Positions 37,169 to 48,945 of a stretch of 64,000 nt of DNA are shown here, in pieces. The DNA lies in the NCBI RefSeq assembly GCF_000002985.6, contig NC_003281.10, positions 3,534,001 to 3,598,000 on the forward strand, in the 5' to 3' direction. A program made the position numbers and the translations under genes. The notes beneath the pieces were generated by a model. The model was not told where the DNA came from, did no database searches, and worked only from the letters and a program-made list of their open reading frames with translations. Positions within the stretch are counted from its first letter, which is position 1. Every line of letters begins with the position of its first letter. The stretch comes from Caenorhabditis elegans (taxonomy: Eukaryota > Nematoda > Chromadorea > Rhabditida > Rhabditidae).

Positions 37169-37280
37169 CACGTGATGTCAGGCTGTCTCATTACGGTTTG
37201 ATCTACAAAAAATGCGGTGTTTTCTCTCAAAAAAAAAAGTGACACTCTAGAGATTCCCACAATTCTCGTAGATCAAACCA
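37169..37280. repeat. Degenerate relative of the 7924-8072 foldback
   Basis: GTGATGTCAGGCTGTCTCAT, TACGGTTTGATCTACAAAAA and ATGCGG match one arm. GTAGATCAAACC near 37269 resembles the other. The centre is diverged. Confidence 0.65.
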
Positions 37281-39509
37281 AGATTTACAAGTTGTTGACT
37301 ACTTGCTGCACCCAGGAGGTCTATAACTATAACTCATCTCTTATCAATAGATCAAAACGTTCAACTCACCTTCCACAGTCCAGTTCAAACTACACAATGA
37401 CATATGAATTGGGGGGGTCAACTGTTTCCTGTAGATTCCTACATACTTCAGTTTCATTGATAAGAAGCACTTCGTCACCGAGTGTGGGCGATGTTTACGT
37501 CAGAGTGCTGGACAGTATCAAAATTAGTCACTAGAGCTGGAACAATGACTTAGTTCTGAGCTATTACTCACTTATGAGACACATGCACCGTCGCCTTCGC
37601 CGTCTCTCGAACCTAGTGGCTTTGATCTCTGATAGAGCTTCACGCTTTGGAGTAAACTATCTACAGACTCCCGGTGCATTGTGTGTCTTTGATCGTGTTA
37701 TCATTCGTCTCCGTACAAGCGTTTATCAGTGGTTTCTTGCTTTTTACAAGCACTTCATCACGTCACTTTATTTTATTTGTTTCGTAGGTAAAAGGGGTGG
37801 GGAAATGGGACGAAAACCGTTTTAAAGCGGAGGTTTTCAGATTTTGAGTCAGTTTTTCTTGACCTTCTTGGCGAAAAATTTCTAATTTTATAATACATTT
37901 GGGGGTTAGCGAGCCTGCTTCCAAAAAGTATGAGAGCAAAGGATAGGTCTACAAAATTGCCCCATCTAACTTTTTTCGTTTAAAATTAGTGTAAACTATA
38001 GAAAATGATGTACCTGATTATTCGAAAATAACAAATATTTTAGCTGAAACATATTAGAAAATTCTCAAAAATAACCTGGAAATTGCCATTCATCCATTAT
38101 CGAATTGTCTAGCAATTGACAACTTCTAGGCTATTTTGAGCATTTATTCAAATGTTTTAGCTCAAATAAATGCTATTTTCAAATTAATCAAATAATCAAA
38201 TCAAAATATTTTGGTCTCATTGCACCTGGTGCAATAGGACATTTTTTAGAATTAACGCCCCTCATTTCTCTCAAAAACCGATTCCTCGAAAAAAATTTCC
38301 TAACTCAAATTTTATCTACAGTCTTATGCAACAGTGCATTGCGAAAGATTTCCTAATGCTCCCACAAACCGCAAAATTTTTTCTCAACATGTACGTTTTT
38401 CTTGTAATTTACAGCTTCCTTCCTACTATTTAGCATATTTTTCCAAATATGTTTTCTGATACGCCTTGTTACTCACAGGAGCTAGAACTAGATAGACAAA
38501 CCAATTAGAACATCCCCCCGGAGGTTTGTATGTTTTTCGGAAAATGATCCATTGTTCAGATCAGTTATGATGTGTCGTGAGATGGGCGGGAGGAAGTGAT
38601 ATCATAAGTTCCCTTTACGGTTTCTGGTATATAATAATGCTCATTTAGTCGTAGAAATTTATTGTTCCGACTGTTCCGGAAAGATAATTTTTCTGTAGAT
38701 CATTTATGCAAAAAATATTTTTCACTTTTGCATTAGTTTTTGCGTAGCACCCAATTTACCGAACAACTCTCCTTATCATGAAAATGCCCTTGAAATGACT
38801 AAATAATTTCACCGGTGCACATACTTTCTATTTTTTCCTTTTTTTCCATTGTCTAGAGCAGCAGCTGACGCAATTTTCCGACCTTTTCACACTTCCCACT
38901 CTGCATGCATTTTTGGATTTAAATTGTCTACGTACAAAATATCTTGCACCTGTGATGAAGTCACAAACTAGCTCAGAGATTAATTAGCTCTAGACATAGA
39001 TGCTAACTGATGGGTTTGCAAGTACCTATGCCTACCTGCGTGCCTTCAACTCCCCTAATGCAGATAACAGTAGCCGTAGGTCAGTTGTAGGCACGGCAGC
39101 AGGCATAGAAGTTAACTGTTACAGTAACCACTCACCTGTACATTGGGATCTCCTCATTGATTTTGAGAGCTGACCTACATAGTATATCGAAGCGATTCGA
39201 TCGCTAAACTCTGAGCTCACAGAATTGGAAACAATGAAAAAAAGGCTGATTCTGCTTTTAGAGTGACCACTTCTAATTTTAGCCGGCCCGGTGGTGTCGT
39301 CAAAATTCCTTTCCTGAAATTACGTAGATAATCAAGGCGCGGGCAGGTGAATATTCCATTCAAGACGGGCAAGAACACATGTTGTTGACTTTTTTAGTGT
39401 TGCTGCTCGATCAGTTGTCACAGTGTCAAATCACCTGCACATGTGCATTTTTAGGTGCTTCTGATGACGCGCCACGAGCTGCTACTCCGCCTTCTCAATT
39501 GTTTGACAC

Positions 39510-39518
39510 TATATAATT
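39510..39518 (+). promoter_or_regulatory. TATA box of the nhr-6 long-isoform promoter
   Basis: TATATAATT lies about 190 bp upstream of the nhr-6 start codon and just before a CT-rich initiator region. Upstream within 130 bp are E-box words (CACCTG, ACATGTG) and a half-CRE TGACGCG. A TTTCAG at 39581-39586 could be a spliced-leader acceptor. Placement is inferred. Confidence 0.5.
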
Positions 39519-39698
39519 CCCGATCGTCTCTCTCTCTCTCCCACTCACCCAATCTGAAAATTCGTTAAAATTCTGAACATTTTCAGATTGACCACTACTA
39601 GAGCTCTTCTCTCACTTCTTCTTCATCTTTCTTCATTCAAATCTTACAACTCCTTATATCGACCGCTCATTAATCGGATGCGCGGTCTGTCCGACTGA

Positions 39699-42600
39699 AT
39701 GGAACAACTTAGTATTCAAACGGACGAGTTGCAAGATCAGGTACCCTAACCTATTTCTTTTTTTTTTTGAGTAGGCGAACTGGCAGGTGTACCAGAAAAA
39801 CTGTTAAAGTTCGGTGGAAAAGATATGTGGTAAATTCTATATGTGGTAAATTTTCAGTTTTCCAACTGCTCGCCAGCTTCTGTCGATAGTAGCTACTCAT
39901 CCTGCTCCAGCGTGGAGGACGAAGTAAGTATTCTTATTCTCATCTTCTGGAAGCCTAAACAAGATTGGGCTTATGCTTAGGATTCGGCTTAGGATTAGGC
40001 TTGGGCTTAAGAATTATAGAAAAAAAAATACAAAAATTGCACAATCCCAAAAAAACAGAAAACTCAAAAATCATGTGCCCAGAAACAACGGAAAATGAGA
40101 TATTACAAAATCTGGCAAAAACTTTAATTTAAATTTTATTTTTTAAGATCGAAATCTACACACGCCTCGTGCGTAACGAAGAACCTCTGCGAAGGGACTT
40201 CTTCCGCGAGATGTCGAAAAACTCTTCGTGCTCCTCATCATTCGACTACGGTAATTCACAAAATTTCCATTTCTTCCTAATTATTGGTTTCAGGAGAGTT
40301 TGGACCATCTTCCTCGTCTCGCAAAGGCTCCAAAACCACCGATGCCGACCTCGACAGCCTTTTCCATTCTCTTGTGGTGAGCTCTTTTTCCAAGAACTTT
40401 TTTAAGATTCCCATGAAACCTTTTTTTTCAAATCTGTGGGAGAAAATTGGTATAATCCTTTTCTGAGCTATAATTTTTTTGAACTTTTTTCCGGCGGTAA
40501 AAAAAGGTGTGAGTGGGAACATGTGAATAATATCACCCGACTCCTCGTTTCCCACTTCATTTCAAACTTGGCATCCCCTCTCAACACAGTCATTGTTTCC
40601 TGTCGAATCACCCTGCACTTTCCCAACACATTTCGTGCCCGCTTATTAGAAAGATAATTGGATAGGTGAGATCACTTGTAGAGAGAGCCACGAGTGGTGT
40701 TGGTTGGAGAGAAATATTTCTCGTTTCAAATTCATTCTACAACTTTTCCACCCAACTAGTAGTAGTCTTTCTCTTTCTTTTTTTTTGGGTGTTGGCGCAA
40801 TGGTATTTGCCATTAGTCATAGAGACAGTAGCAGCAGGGGTGGGACCCCTAATGCTAACAAGTCACTTGTACCAAAATGTCATTCATTTATTAGTAGTGT
40901 TTCTTTTGATGTTGCTGCTTTCTTTTTTGGCTACTGTAAAAAGTAGACCATTTTAGAAAATTTGGCAAGTTGTTTAGAAGTTTTTGGAAGTCGACTATTT
41001 TTTTTCACTCAAAATCAATGTTTCAACCTCTAAAAAATTTGAATTCTAGAAACTTTTTAAAAAAATTCTAATTTTTCCCACTGCTCAAAATTTATGAGAG
41101 TCTAGAAATGTAAAAAAATGTATCAAAAATCCCAAAAAAAAAACTAGAGTAGCCCCCCACAAAAATGGCTCCGAGTTTCTGAATTTAGACCCAACTTTTC
41201 ATTGAAAATTACTGTCAAAATCAGGAATATATGCATATTGATTTATCTGAAAATCAGATTTTGCCCACTTGAACCATTGGAAAAAATGCTCGAAAATGGC
41301 CTTTTCAACAAGTATGATTTTTGATATTTTTGACCCATTTTTAGCATTTCTCAATAAAATCGCCCTGCATTTTTAAGGCTTTAGAACGTTTTTGGAGCTC
41401 TCGAGATAATTTCTTTATTTCTAGTTTGCTTAGCCATGTAGGCGGTAATTTTTCGAGGACTACAACAAATATTTTCAGCCCACAGGCTCTGCGTCATTTT
41501 AGACCAGAGAAGAGTACAAAAAGTTTAGCTCTCATAGCTCTTTTCTTGTTTTCTGCTCCAAAAAAACTCTTAACTTCCTCACATAAACAGTCCGAAAACC
41601 CGAAAAATATTTAAATGCTGGCTTAACCTTCAGTTTTGCTCAAACACATACACCCACTATCATCCGGCTAATTGATAGATACACGTGCCATTTGGCTCCC
41701 CCTTCAGTCCTCTGTGTCCACACCAAAATTTGGCATGAAACACCCCGCAATTTGTCGTCTTTCTTCTTCCTTTCATCCATCTCGAAAACTCTTTACTTTC
41801 GATTTTGATTTGATGGTCTCTCTGGGAAACCTGTTTCTATTATATCCTCAAAGTGTCACCTCTCATTCTTTTTTGGCTTCTGTCAGCGACGTCGTCATCA
41901 CTCTTAGGTGGTCTCGGGGCGTGGACTGACATAATTCCTCGTGTATGCTCTTTTGTCGCAGCTAATGCTCAGGGCTCTGGACTCCGCCCCTTGAAATTTT
42001 CCTGGGCAGCCGCCTAATCAGCTGTTTGATAGAAGCGCACTTTTCATATATTCATACTTACTTCCCCCCTGCACCCTACAGTTATGATGAGCAAACGGAC
42101 AGCTAGCAAAATTGACAAGCCTGTGGTCAGGCTCGGAGATGATCTTAGCGGACTTATGGGCTTTATAAAGTCTGAAATTGAAAGTTTGCAGGAGACAAGC
42201 GATCAGGTGAACACTGTACCAAAGCCCACGAAAACCGAAGTCGAGAGTATCCCCGAAGAATTCGAGCAGGTAAGAGCTTCATTCTGCACACAATTATAAA
42301 CTTTTAATAATTTCAGAAACCATCCTCCTCCAGTCACCGTTTACCATCCGAAATGAACGCCTCAATCACCCATATCAAAAGTGAACTTGACCCAACTATG
42401 CAAGCATTTCAAATGCCACACAACGATCTTTTCCTGGCAACCGCCGCACCGCATTACAATCCATTCGCGTAAGTGTCGTCACAGATAACCACGTGTGAAT
42501 TACTTTTGCTTCGTGTTTTCTACGTAGTACATCGAGCCGAGGATTAACCTCCATTGAGAGCATAAGCTGGTGCTTCCACGAGAGGATTTCTATTGTTTCT

Positions 42601-44390
42601 TCTTACAGACTTTCGAATGATTTCATGCCGAATCCCTTGATGCCTTCATTCACATCTCCATTCTATCCTCAACACTTTCCGGTATCGGATTCCAGGCGTG
42701 GAAGTCAGGGGACAACGAGCTCGTCGAACAATACCGGCGGAACACCATCGCCTCATTCAAGCTCTCTGCCAACGTCACCCCCGCAGTTGCAAGGCTTCTT
42801 AAGGTTCGTTTTTGAAATTTGAAATTTGATATTTTAAATTTGAAATTAAAAAAAAAAGAAAACTTTCAGATCCTTCCTCAACCCCGACAACCTCTCCACA
42901 CCAACCTCATTCGGTGTCCCATCGGAAACAGCTCTTGACGCTGACAAAATGTGCGCTGTGTGCAATGATCGAGCTGTTTGCCTGCACTATGGAGCCAGAA
43001 CTTGCGAAGGATGCAAAGGATTCTTCAAGCGAACTGTGCAGAAGAACTCCAAATACACTTGCGCTGGTAACAAGACCTGCCCAATCGACAAGCGATACCG
43101 TAGTCGGTGCCAGTACTGTCGCTATCAAAAGTGTTTGGAAGTCGGCATGGTCAAAGAAAGTAGGTGTACCCTTTGGGAAATGTTCATTATTTGTGATATT
43201 TCAGTTGTTCGACATGGTTCTCTATCGGGGAGACGTGGACGTTTGTCGTCAAAGACGAAGTTGGCAAGATCAGAGGATCAACCATCTCCACCGCTTCCTC
43301 TTCTAGCTTTGATGGGAAAAGCAATTGAAGATCATACAAATATGACTGTTGTCCGGCAATTTGTAAGTCGGAAATTTAGCATTTCTTTTGGAAAATGTTT
43401 ATCATTTAGATGCAACCATTCGATGAGACTATCGCACTGAGAATCCTGCACGGAGAGCTTCATGCCACCAAGAAGCTTCTCATGGCAATGCCACAAATTT
43501 CCGAGATTCAGCCAGCCGACTTCCAGATCCTCCTCAGCAGATCTTTCTTCGCAATCATGGCAATCCGCGTGGCAAACCGATGTGGCAACAGCACCGACAC
43601 AATTATGTTCGAGTCTGGAGAGCTTTTCTCGTTGAACGCGTTCCCTGCCTGCTTCCAACAAATCATTCGATTCATGGTTGACAAAGCACGAACCTTCAGC
43701 TCATTGGTTGACTGGGAGCCTCAGGCATTCGCCGCCTTTATTGCTCTTCAATTTTTGGCTGGAAACACAGGTGTGTAGAATTTAAACCCTAAAAAGCTTC
43801 AGCAAAGTTTATCTACTCCTCATTTCATAATTTCAAAATTTTTTCAGAACATAACGTACTTGGATTGACCAACAAACCTCTCGTCGACCAGGTTCAAAGT
43901 ACCATCATCAATGCTCTCAAGGATCATTGCAGCGGATCTCAGAACAAATTGGCCAAGATCGTTAGATTGGTAAGTTTGTCATTTTCAACGTGTGACGTAG
44001 AATCTAGCGGGGAAGCCTTGTAACACGCTTTGAGGGCAAAATTTGCACGCTTCTAATGCTAATCCATGTCTGCCAGGAAGCAAAATTTTTATTTTTTATT
44101 GAGGGTTGCACTGAGAGCAAGTATTCCAGACTGACATGCAAGTAGGATGTCTAGTATAACACTAACTATTCAATTTTCAGACCCAAGAATTCGATGTATT
44201 CCATGCTCTTGGACTCCAGGCCCTGGACATTCTCTATCCATCACACCAGCTTCCAGAAGAGTTCATGTTCCTTATCAATCTTACACGTGCTCCATTACGA
44301 TCTACGGATGCACCGCCAGCTTGTGGAAGCCCAGTTGCCCCATCTGGAAGTTCACTTTTTAACTTCCAAATGGGCCCGGCTGCCTTTTAA
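39699..44390 (+). CDS. nhr-6: NR4A-family nuclear receptor NHR-6, twelve coding exons
   Basis: Exons: 39699-39740, 39858-39923, 40148-40250, 40294-40376, 42192-42269, 42317-42468, 42609-42803, 42870-43159, 43205-43362, 43410-43770, 43848-43969 and 44181-44390. They total 1860 nt, or 619 residues. The N-terminal half is Ser-rich and acidic, as in activation domains. The DNA-binding domain begins at about residue 268 ([18 protein letters not shown]), with P box [10 protein letters not shown] and all eight zinc cysteines. It is followed by [13 protein letters not shown], the NR4A-type C-terminal extension that reads the 5' flank of the NBRE. The ligand-binding domain starts near residue 389 and ends with a hydrophobic NFQMGPAAF tail. 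NR4A receptors are nuclear, ligand-independent and inducible; in worms nhr-6 is known for spermatheca development. A second start at 42084 gives an alternative N-terminus. Convergent with the cysteine-rich gene at 44882-47693. Confidence 0.95.
39961..40012. repeat. Degenerate telomere-like repeats in nhr-6 intron 2
   Basis: GGGCTTATGCTTAGGATTCG, GCTTAGGATTAGGCTTGGGC and TTAAG are diverged TTAGGC units. They lie in the nhr-6 intron between 39923 and 40148. Confidence 0.65.
42030..42084 (+). promoter_or_regulatory. nhr-6: Probable second nhr-6 promoter and trans-splice acceptor
   Basis: A TATA-like CATATATTCATA (about 42047-42058) is followed by a pyrimidine tract and CCTACAG, then ATGATG at 42084. 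The start sits just three bases after the acceptor, typical of spliced-leader mRNAs. Upstream exon 4 ends at phase 0 and cannot join here without an immediate stop, so this site fits a separate transcript start. Confidence 0.5.
42084..42269 (+). CDS. nhr-6: Alternative first coding exon of short NHR-6 isoform
   Basis: The ATG at 42084 opens a frame of 36 extra codons ([20 protein letters not shown] continuing [15 protein letters not shown]). It runs straight into the exon that the long isoform enters through an internal acceptor, TTTGCAG|GAG, at 42191/42192. Both use the same frame afterwards. The predicted short protein would have 557 residues with the same DNA- and ligand-binding domains and a different N-terminus. 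The FIKSEIE segment resembles a sumoylation-type KxE context; this is weak. Confidence 0.7.
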
Positions 44391-44881
44391 AATTTTTTAA
44401 ATGTTTAAAATTTTAAAAATTTAAAATTAATATATTTTTCAAAATCGCTAGCCCCATTGAATTGCATATCGCAAAGATTTCTAATTTATTTTGTTTCCCC
44501 ACTACTGTCTCAAACAAAAAATCACTTCCAGAAAAATTTCAAATAACTTGTTACCGGTACTTTCCCAACAATTTTTGCTCCTTGAACCTCAAATCTCTCA
44601 GAATTTGTCCCCCCATTCGGTTTTTATTTTATGAAAAGCCTCTAGTTTTTGTGTGAATTCCAATCCCCGAATATCAATTTTGTTTTGTTTCAATTTTCAG
44701 AGTTTATTTATTTTAACTGATATTTCTTGAAATTATTGTATAGAAAAAGAAAACCATAAATTATATATTTTTACATTGTTTCATTTTATTACAAAGCACC
44801 GGAGAGAGAGGGACAAGAATACTGTGGGGAAGGGGTATACTGAAGTTTAGAGAGCAATTCCTGGAGAAAAAGGTCTGAAGC
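44391..44881. other. 3' regions of the convergent nhr-6 and cysteine-rich genes
   Basis: AT-rich, with no gene. It should hold both 3'UTRs. A minus-strand AATAAA (44785-44790) serves the cysteine-rich gene, about 90 bp past its stop. No canonical AATAAA was found for nhr-6. Confidence 0.55.
44785..44790 (-). terminator. AATAAA polyadenylation signal for the cysteine-rich gene
   Basis: Plus-strand TTTATT reads AATAAA on the minus strand, about 92 bp downstream of the stop at 44882. Confidence 0.5.
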
Positions 44882-47693
44882 TTAACAAAAATTATTTCGC
44901 ATTTGTCGTTTGTTACGTCTCATGTACTGGAACGCGGTTTTCAGATCGGTTTTCAGCTCGCAGCGGCTGAATCCACGGTCGTCAATGATGGGCTCCGGAT
45001 GAGCAAAGTCTGGGCACTTCTTCCCTGAAATTTGAAGGTTTTTCGAAGTGAAGAAGGCATGTGTCCCCTCAAATAGAAGTGTGTGACGTCACACGTTTTA
45101 AGGGGCATTGACCTACTGTATCATAATTTACGCGCAAAGTTTCTGTTCTGGACTGTGCTGAACTTGGTTGAACCGCGGAACCCGCGAAACGTCCGTGCAA
45201 GAACAATCGGGACATTATTTCCTTTTAATATTAAAGTTTTCAAAATGTTAGGGTTCGCCTCAAACTGTTCTGTGTGACGTCACGGGTTGGCCAAAAGCGT
45301 CAACTTTGAACACAAGTTTCTAGTATAAATTTTAGTTCAAAGATAATTGGAAATTATTTTAAGGTGAAAAAGAAATGTGGTAAGAATACTAAATCACCTA
45401 TTGAATTAATTATAGCTGCAGAAGATCACTGAAATTTTCACGACAGCTGATAATATTTGTTGAAATGCCAGGGAAAGGTTACCTAAAGTTTGTCGGCTTT
45501 TTACGCAAATGACAGGAAAATGAATGAAATTTTTGAAATCGCGGGGGTTTTTTGTTGCAGCCGACGTTTTACGGGCACTTTGAGAGGATTCCTAGAAAAC
45601 ATTTTGTTGCAAAATTGTATACTCTGAAATAATGTTACGGGAATAATCCCTTCATTACACTTTTTGTACCTTAAACCTATTCTATGTCTGATCTTTATAA
45701 TAGCATTACAACGTCTGCACCTATACACTTAATCTACCACCCAATACAATTCTGATCTGTGACGTTTGCCCTCCCCAACTTTAATCTTCTCTTTTGAAAG
45801 CTTTTGTATCTGACAGAGCAGGTTGTTGGTTGAGCATTGGGAAGTGATAACCCGGAAATTTTACCTGTGAAAAATATTTTTTTGGGATCTTTAAGGATAA
45901 ATGTTGCTGGAAAAAAATGGAAAGATGACCGGAAATGTTGTATAGTTTTTTAAAAATTAATGAAACTTTGAATAATTTTTTTACTATTTTAATTTAGTAA
46001 GGCACCTCCTAAAATCAATTTTGAGACATTTTAACGTTCGCAAGTTCAAAAAACTTAAATATACTTTGAAATTTAAAAGGTTTAATCTTATATTACTAGT
46101 TTCAAGATAAAATTTTCAAACCTCCCTTACAAAGTTTAAATTTTTTGTGCTGTGGGCATTTTTTAAGAAAATATATTTTTTATGCAATTTTGGCAATTTC
46201 CAAAATTGTAGAAAATTTATGTTACTTGCAATTGCCGCGCTGACCTCAAAATTTTAGATAACTGTATATTAGATACTGTAATTCTGGCAAGGGATCTTTA
46301 AAATCAATTTCCCAACTCACAACACTTGTTGAATAAAAAATGTCGTCCTTTCTCACAAAGACATCGGGATGGAAATTGAGATCTGTCACAGATGGTGCTC
46401 TCACATGCTTGTTTACATTGATCTTCAATCATACATCCAGTTTCGTTTGGTTTAAGAGCTGAAAATTATCGATTTTTTTTCTAATCAATAGTGGAACTAG
46501 CTAGTACGTATGTAAGTTAATTATAAACGAAACAAAATTTTCAACACCTTCATTATATTTTTTTAAAGAGCAAAGTTAGGTACCATCAATATCAGAATTT
46601 TCAGGCAACCTCCACTTGCCTCGCGCCGCGACCCGCGTCTTTTTTTATAGCCAGTAAATTTGGATTTCCAGCAAAAAATCTTAGCTTAAGCTCTGATTTT
46701 TACTATAAATCGTAGTTCTCAGAGCTATTACGTCAAACTCGTAATTGTTTTCAATACAAACACGAGTTATATTCAGACCGAAAAATGTCTATTAATATCT
46801 AAATAACACATCAAATTATTCAGTTTATGATAATATTTTAAACTGTGACTAGATAGGGCTTCGTTTCCTTGAAAACTGGCCCGTCGGCTATATTTGGAAT
46901 GAGTCACAGATTATTGATAAATCAACAAAATGTTATCATTGTGAGGGTGGAGGAATATAATTATGGTGTGTCGACAAATAAAATAAAGTTTCAAACAACT
47001 TTTGAGCATGTTGGAAATGTTTTTCATAAAGTTCTGAAATTTAAAGCCTAGAAATAAAGTTGTTTGAATTTGTATTTCTTTTGATTTTCGCATTAATTTC
47101 ATAAGAGACTAAAAATAGTCGAATTTCAAATATTCAAAGATTAAGGGATTACACGAAATTGCCTAAGATTTTTTCAGTGCTCCAATTAAAAAAAGATGGA
47201 AGCTTACAAAGTATGTTCCAAAAACCTATTCCCCGTCTACAGTAACCCGCAAAAACGTACCCATTAAGCAACATCCTTTAGAATACGTTGTCGCGTGGAA
47301 GCAGCTCAGTCCAGTATCGCAGTCCATCGTTGTGGTACATTCTAGAAAAAATGTGGAATTTTTAATGTGTCTGATTTTTTCTGCATATTTTTGATTGATT
47401 TAAATCAATATGAGATCAATTTAAAAGTTTAAAAAAATCTGATGAAAATCAAAATTTTTTGGAATTTTTTAGAGCGTACATCAGCCGAAGAATACGTTGT
47501 CATAAAATTTCCGAATAGTTTTCTAACTTTGTTTTTCAAAAAATTACTTCTTGTTACCTTGAGAGCATGTGAAGTCAACGAGTTTTGCCTGTAGAATTTC
47601 AATAATTGGATAGTACCATGGTGTTTCAGTTGCAGTTGCTCGAACAAAACCATTAGAGCACACAACTGATAATATGATAAAACGAAGAAGCAT
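44882..47693 (-). CDS. Secreted 16-cysteine protein, four exons, EB-module-like
   Basis: Coding exons on the minus strand are 47558-47693, 47261-47341, 46321-46458 and 44882-45024. Phases match and give 165 residues. The N-terminus MLLRFIILSVVCSNGFVRAT is a signal peptide. The mature chain has 16 cysteines, spaced as CTTTMDCDTGLSC, then a CC pair, then CMIEDQCKQACESTICDR and CLCEKG. This resembles the EB module of nematode extracellular proteins, though I cannot confirm the Pfam match. The C-terminus is basic (MRRNKRQMRNNFC). No membrane span follows the signal, so secretion is likely; function is unknown. Intron 3 is 1.3 kb and carries two TGACGTCA sites. The gene converges with nhr-6, leaving 491 bp between stop codons. 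Confidence 0.78.
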
Positions 47694-47999
47694 ACCGAAA
47701 ACTGATAAGTAACTGATCAGATTGAACTGGACGACTGAGGAAGTACTTCTTGAGTTTCCGAAAGGAAGTCGTTAAAAAGCAAACAAGTGTGGGACAAGGA
47801 GCTCGACCCAAAAAACGTGTTGTTTGAATTGAAAGTACTTAGGCTCACGAGAGGGAACGGATTATGTTATGTTAGTGACCGTTGGGAATTTTCGGACTAT
47901 GCGGGAAAAATCAAAAAGGTCATTGCTTGTAATTATTTTTGTTGTTAAGCTAGACTCCCGATAGACTAGTTTGGGACATCTATAAAACAGAAAGGAGGA

Positions 48000-48945
48000 A
48001 GGCAAATTAGGCGAACGATTTTTCCCGGCAAATCAGAACATTGCCAATTTACCAAATTTGCCGGGCAAACGGCAAGAAAAAATGTTCGGCAAATTGTGGT
48101 TCTGCACATTTTTTTTTTGGAAATTTTAGAATTTCAATTTCAATCGGCAAAATTGTACGCATCATGTTCCTACATCTATTATGAAAAGTAAGCAAATTCT
48201 AACTTAAGAACACGGAAAAAAAATTTCGGCGAATTTCCGAAAATGAATATTTCCGGCAAATGGGCAAACCGGCAGTTTGCCGATTAAAAAATTTGGCAAA
48301 ACCATACAAAATGCACTGGATTCAATACTAACTTTTCTGATAAAAGTTTCCAGCCTCTAATCGGTCTTCCGGCGACAAAAAACAATTCTGAAAACCCAAG
48401 ATCTTAGCTATCACGTATCACTTTTTTATCGTTTCAAACTTGCTGGAACTTTTCAATGTTGGGAAACTGTTAACGTTATGTTTTAGCTGTGAATCTCTAG
48501 AATTGAGTTGAGAAACCGGACTTACAATAACTGGACACAGTTTTTTTTCCAAATCCGGTGGACGGCAAACGATTTTTTCCGGCAAATCGGCAAATCGGCA
48601 AATTGGTAGAATTTAAAAAATCGGCAAATTGCCGGAATTAAAAATTTCCGGCAAATAGACAAACCGGCAATTGGCCAATTTACCAAATTTTCCAGAAAAA
48701 CGGCAATTGTCGAAAATTTTCGGCAAATTATGGTTTTGCACTTTTTTTTGGAAATTTCAGAATTTCAAGTTTTATGTGTTTCCGTCTATAAAAAATCCCT
48801 CTAAAAACTTCCGGCATATTGAGATCCGGCAAACGGCATTGACAAAAATTAAATTTTCCTGCAAATCGGTGAACCGGTAAATTGCCGATGTGACGAATGT
48901 GTCGACGAAAAAATTGCCGAACGGTAAGCCGCCCACCCCTGATCT
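48000..48945. repeat. Cluster of GCCG-type foldback repeats
   Basis: Three blocks (48005-48110, 48230-48300 and 48555-48935) contain GGCAAATCGGCAAATCGG, AATTTGCCGGGCAAACGGCA and TTGCCGGAATTAAAAATTTC words in both orientations. The spacers carry the shared TTCAATCGGCAAAATTGTAC segment also present, inverted, near 20335 and 23430. Confidence 0.75.

Larger units (their letters stand above)
22628..39698. other. 17-kb gene-poor region upstream of nhr-6
   Basis: No exon chain could be supported on either strand. Open frames are short and mostly lie in pyrimidine-rich or microsatellite DNA. Contents include GCCG repeats (23.25-23.55 kb), a telomere-like array (25.38 kb), GACGCGCAA repeats (27.26-28.24 kb), tRNA-like relics (29.8 and 31.7 kb), a TATA/GC-box patch (31.15-31.25 kb), TGCCTACC repeats (32.3-32.6 kb), a CT microsatellite (32.9 kb) and foldback relatives (36.5 and 37.2 kb). 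Its size and position suggest distal control DNA for nhr-6; this is inference. Confidence 0.5.

Noticed and set aside
37574-37825. 83-codon plus-strand frame starting MRHMHRRLRRLSN
   Set aside because: It begins with an ATG, but lies among repeat relatives with no conserved family or splice partner.
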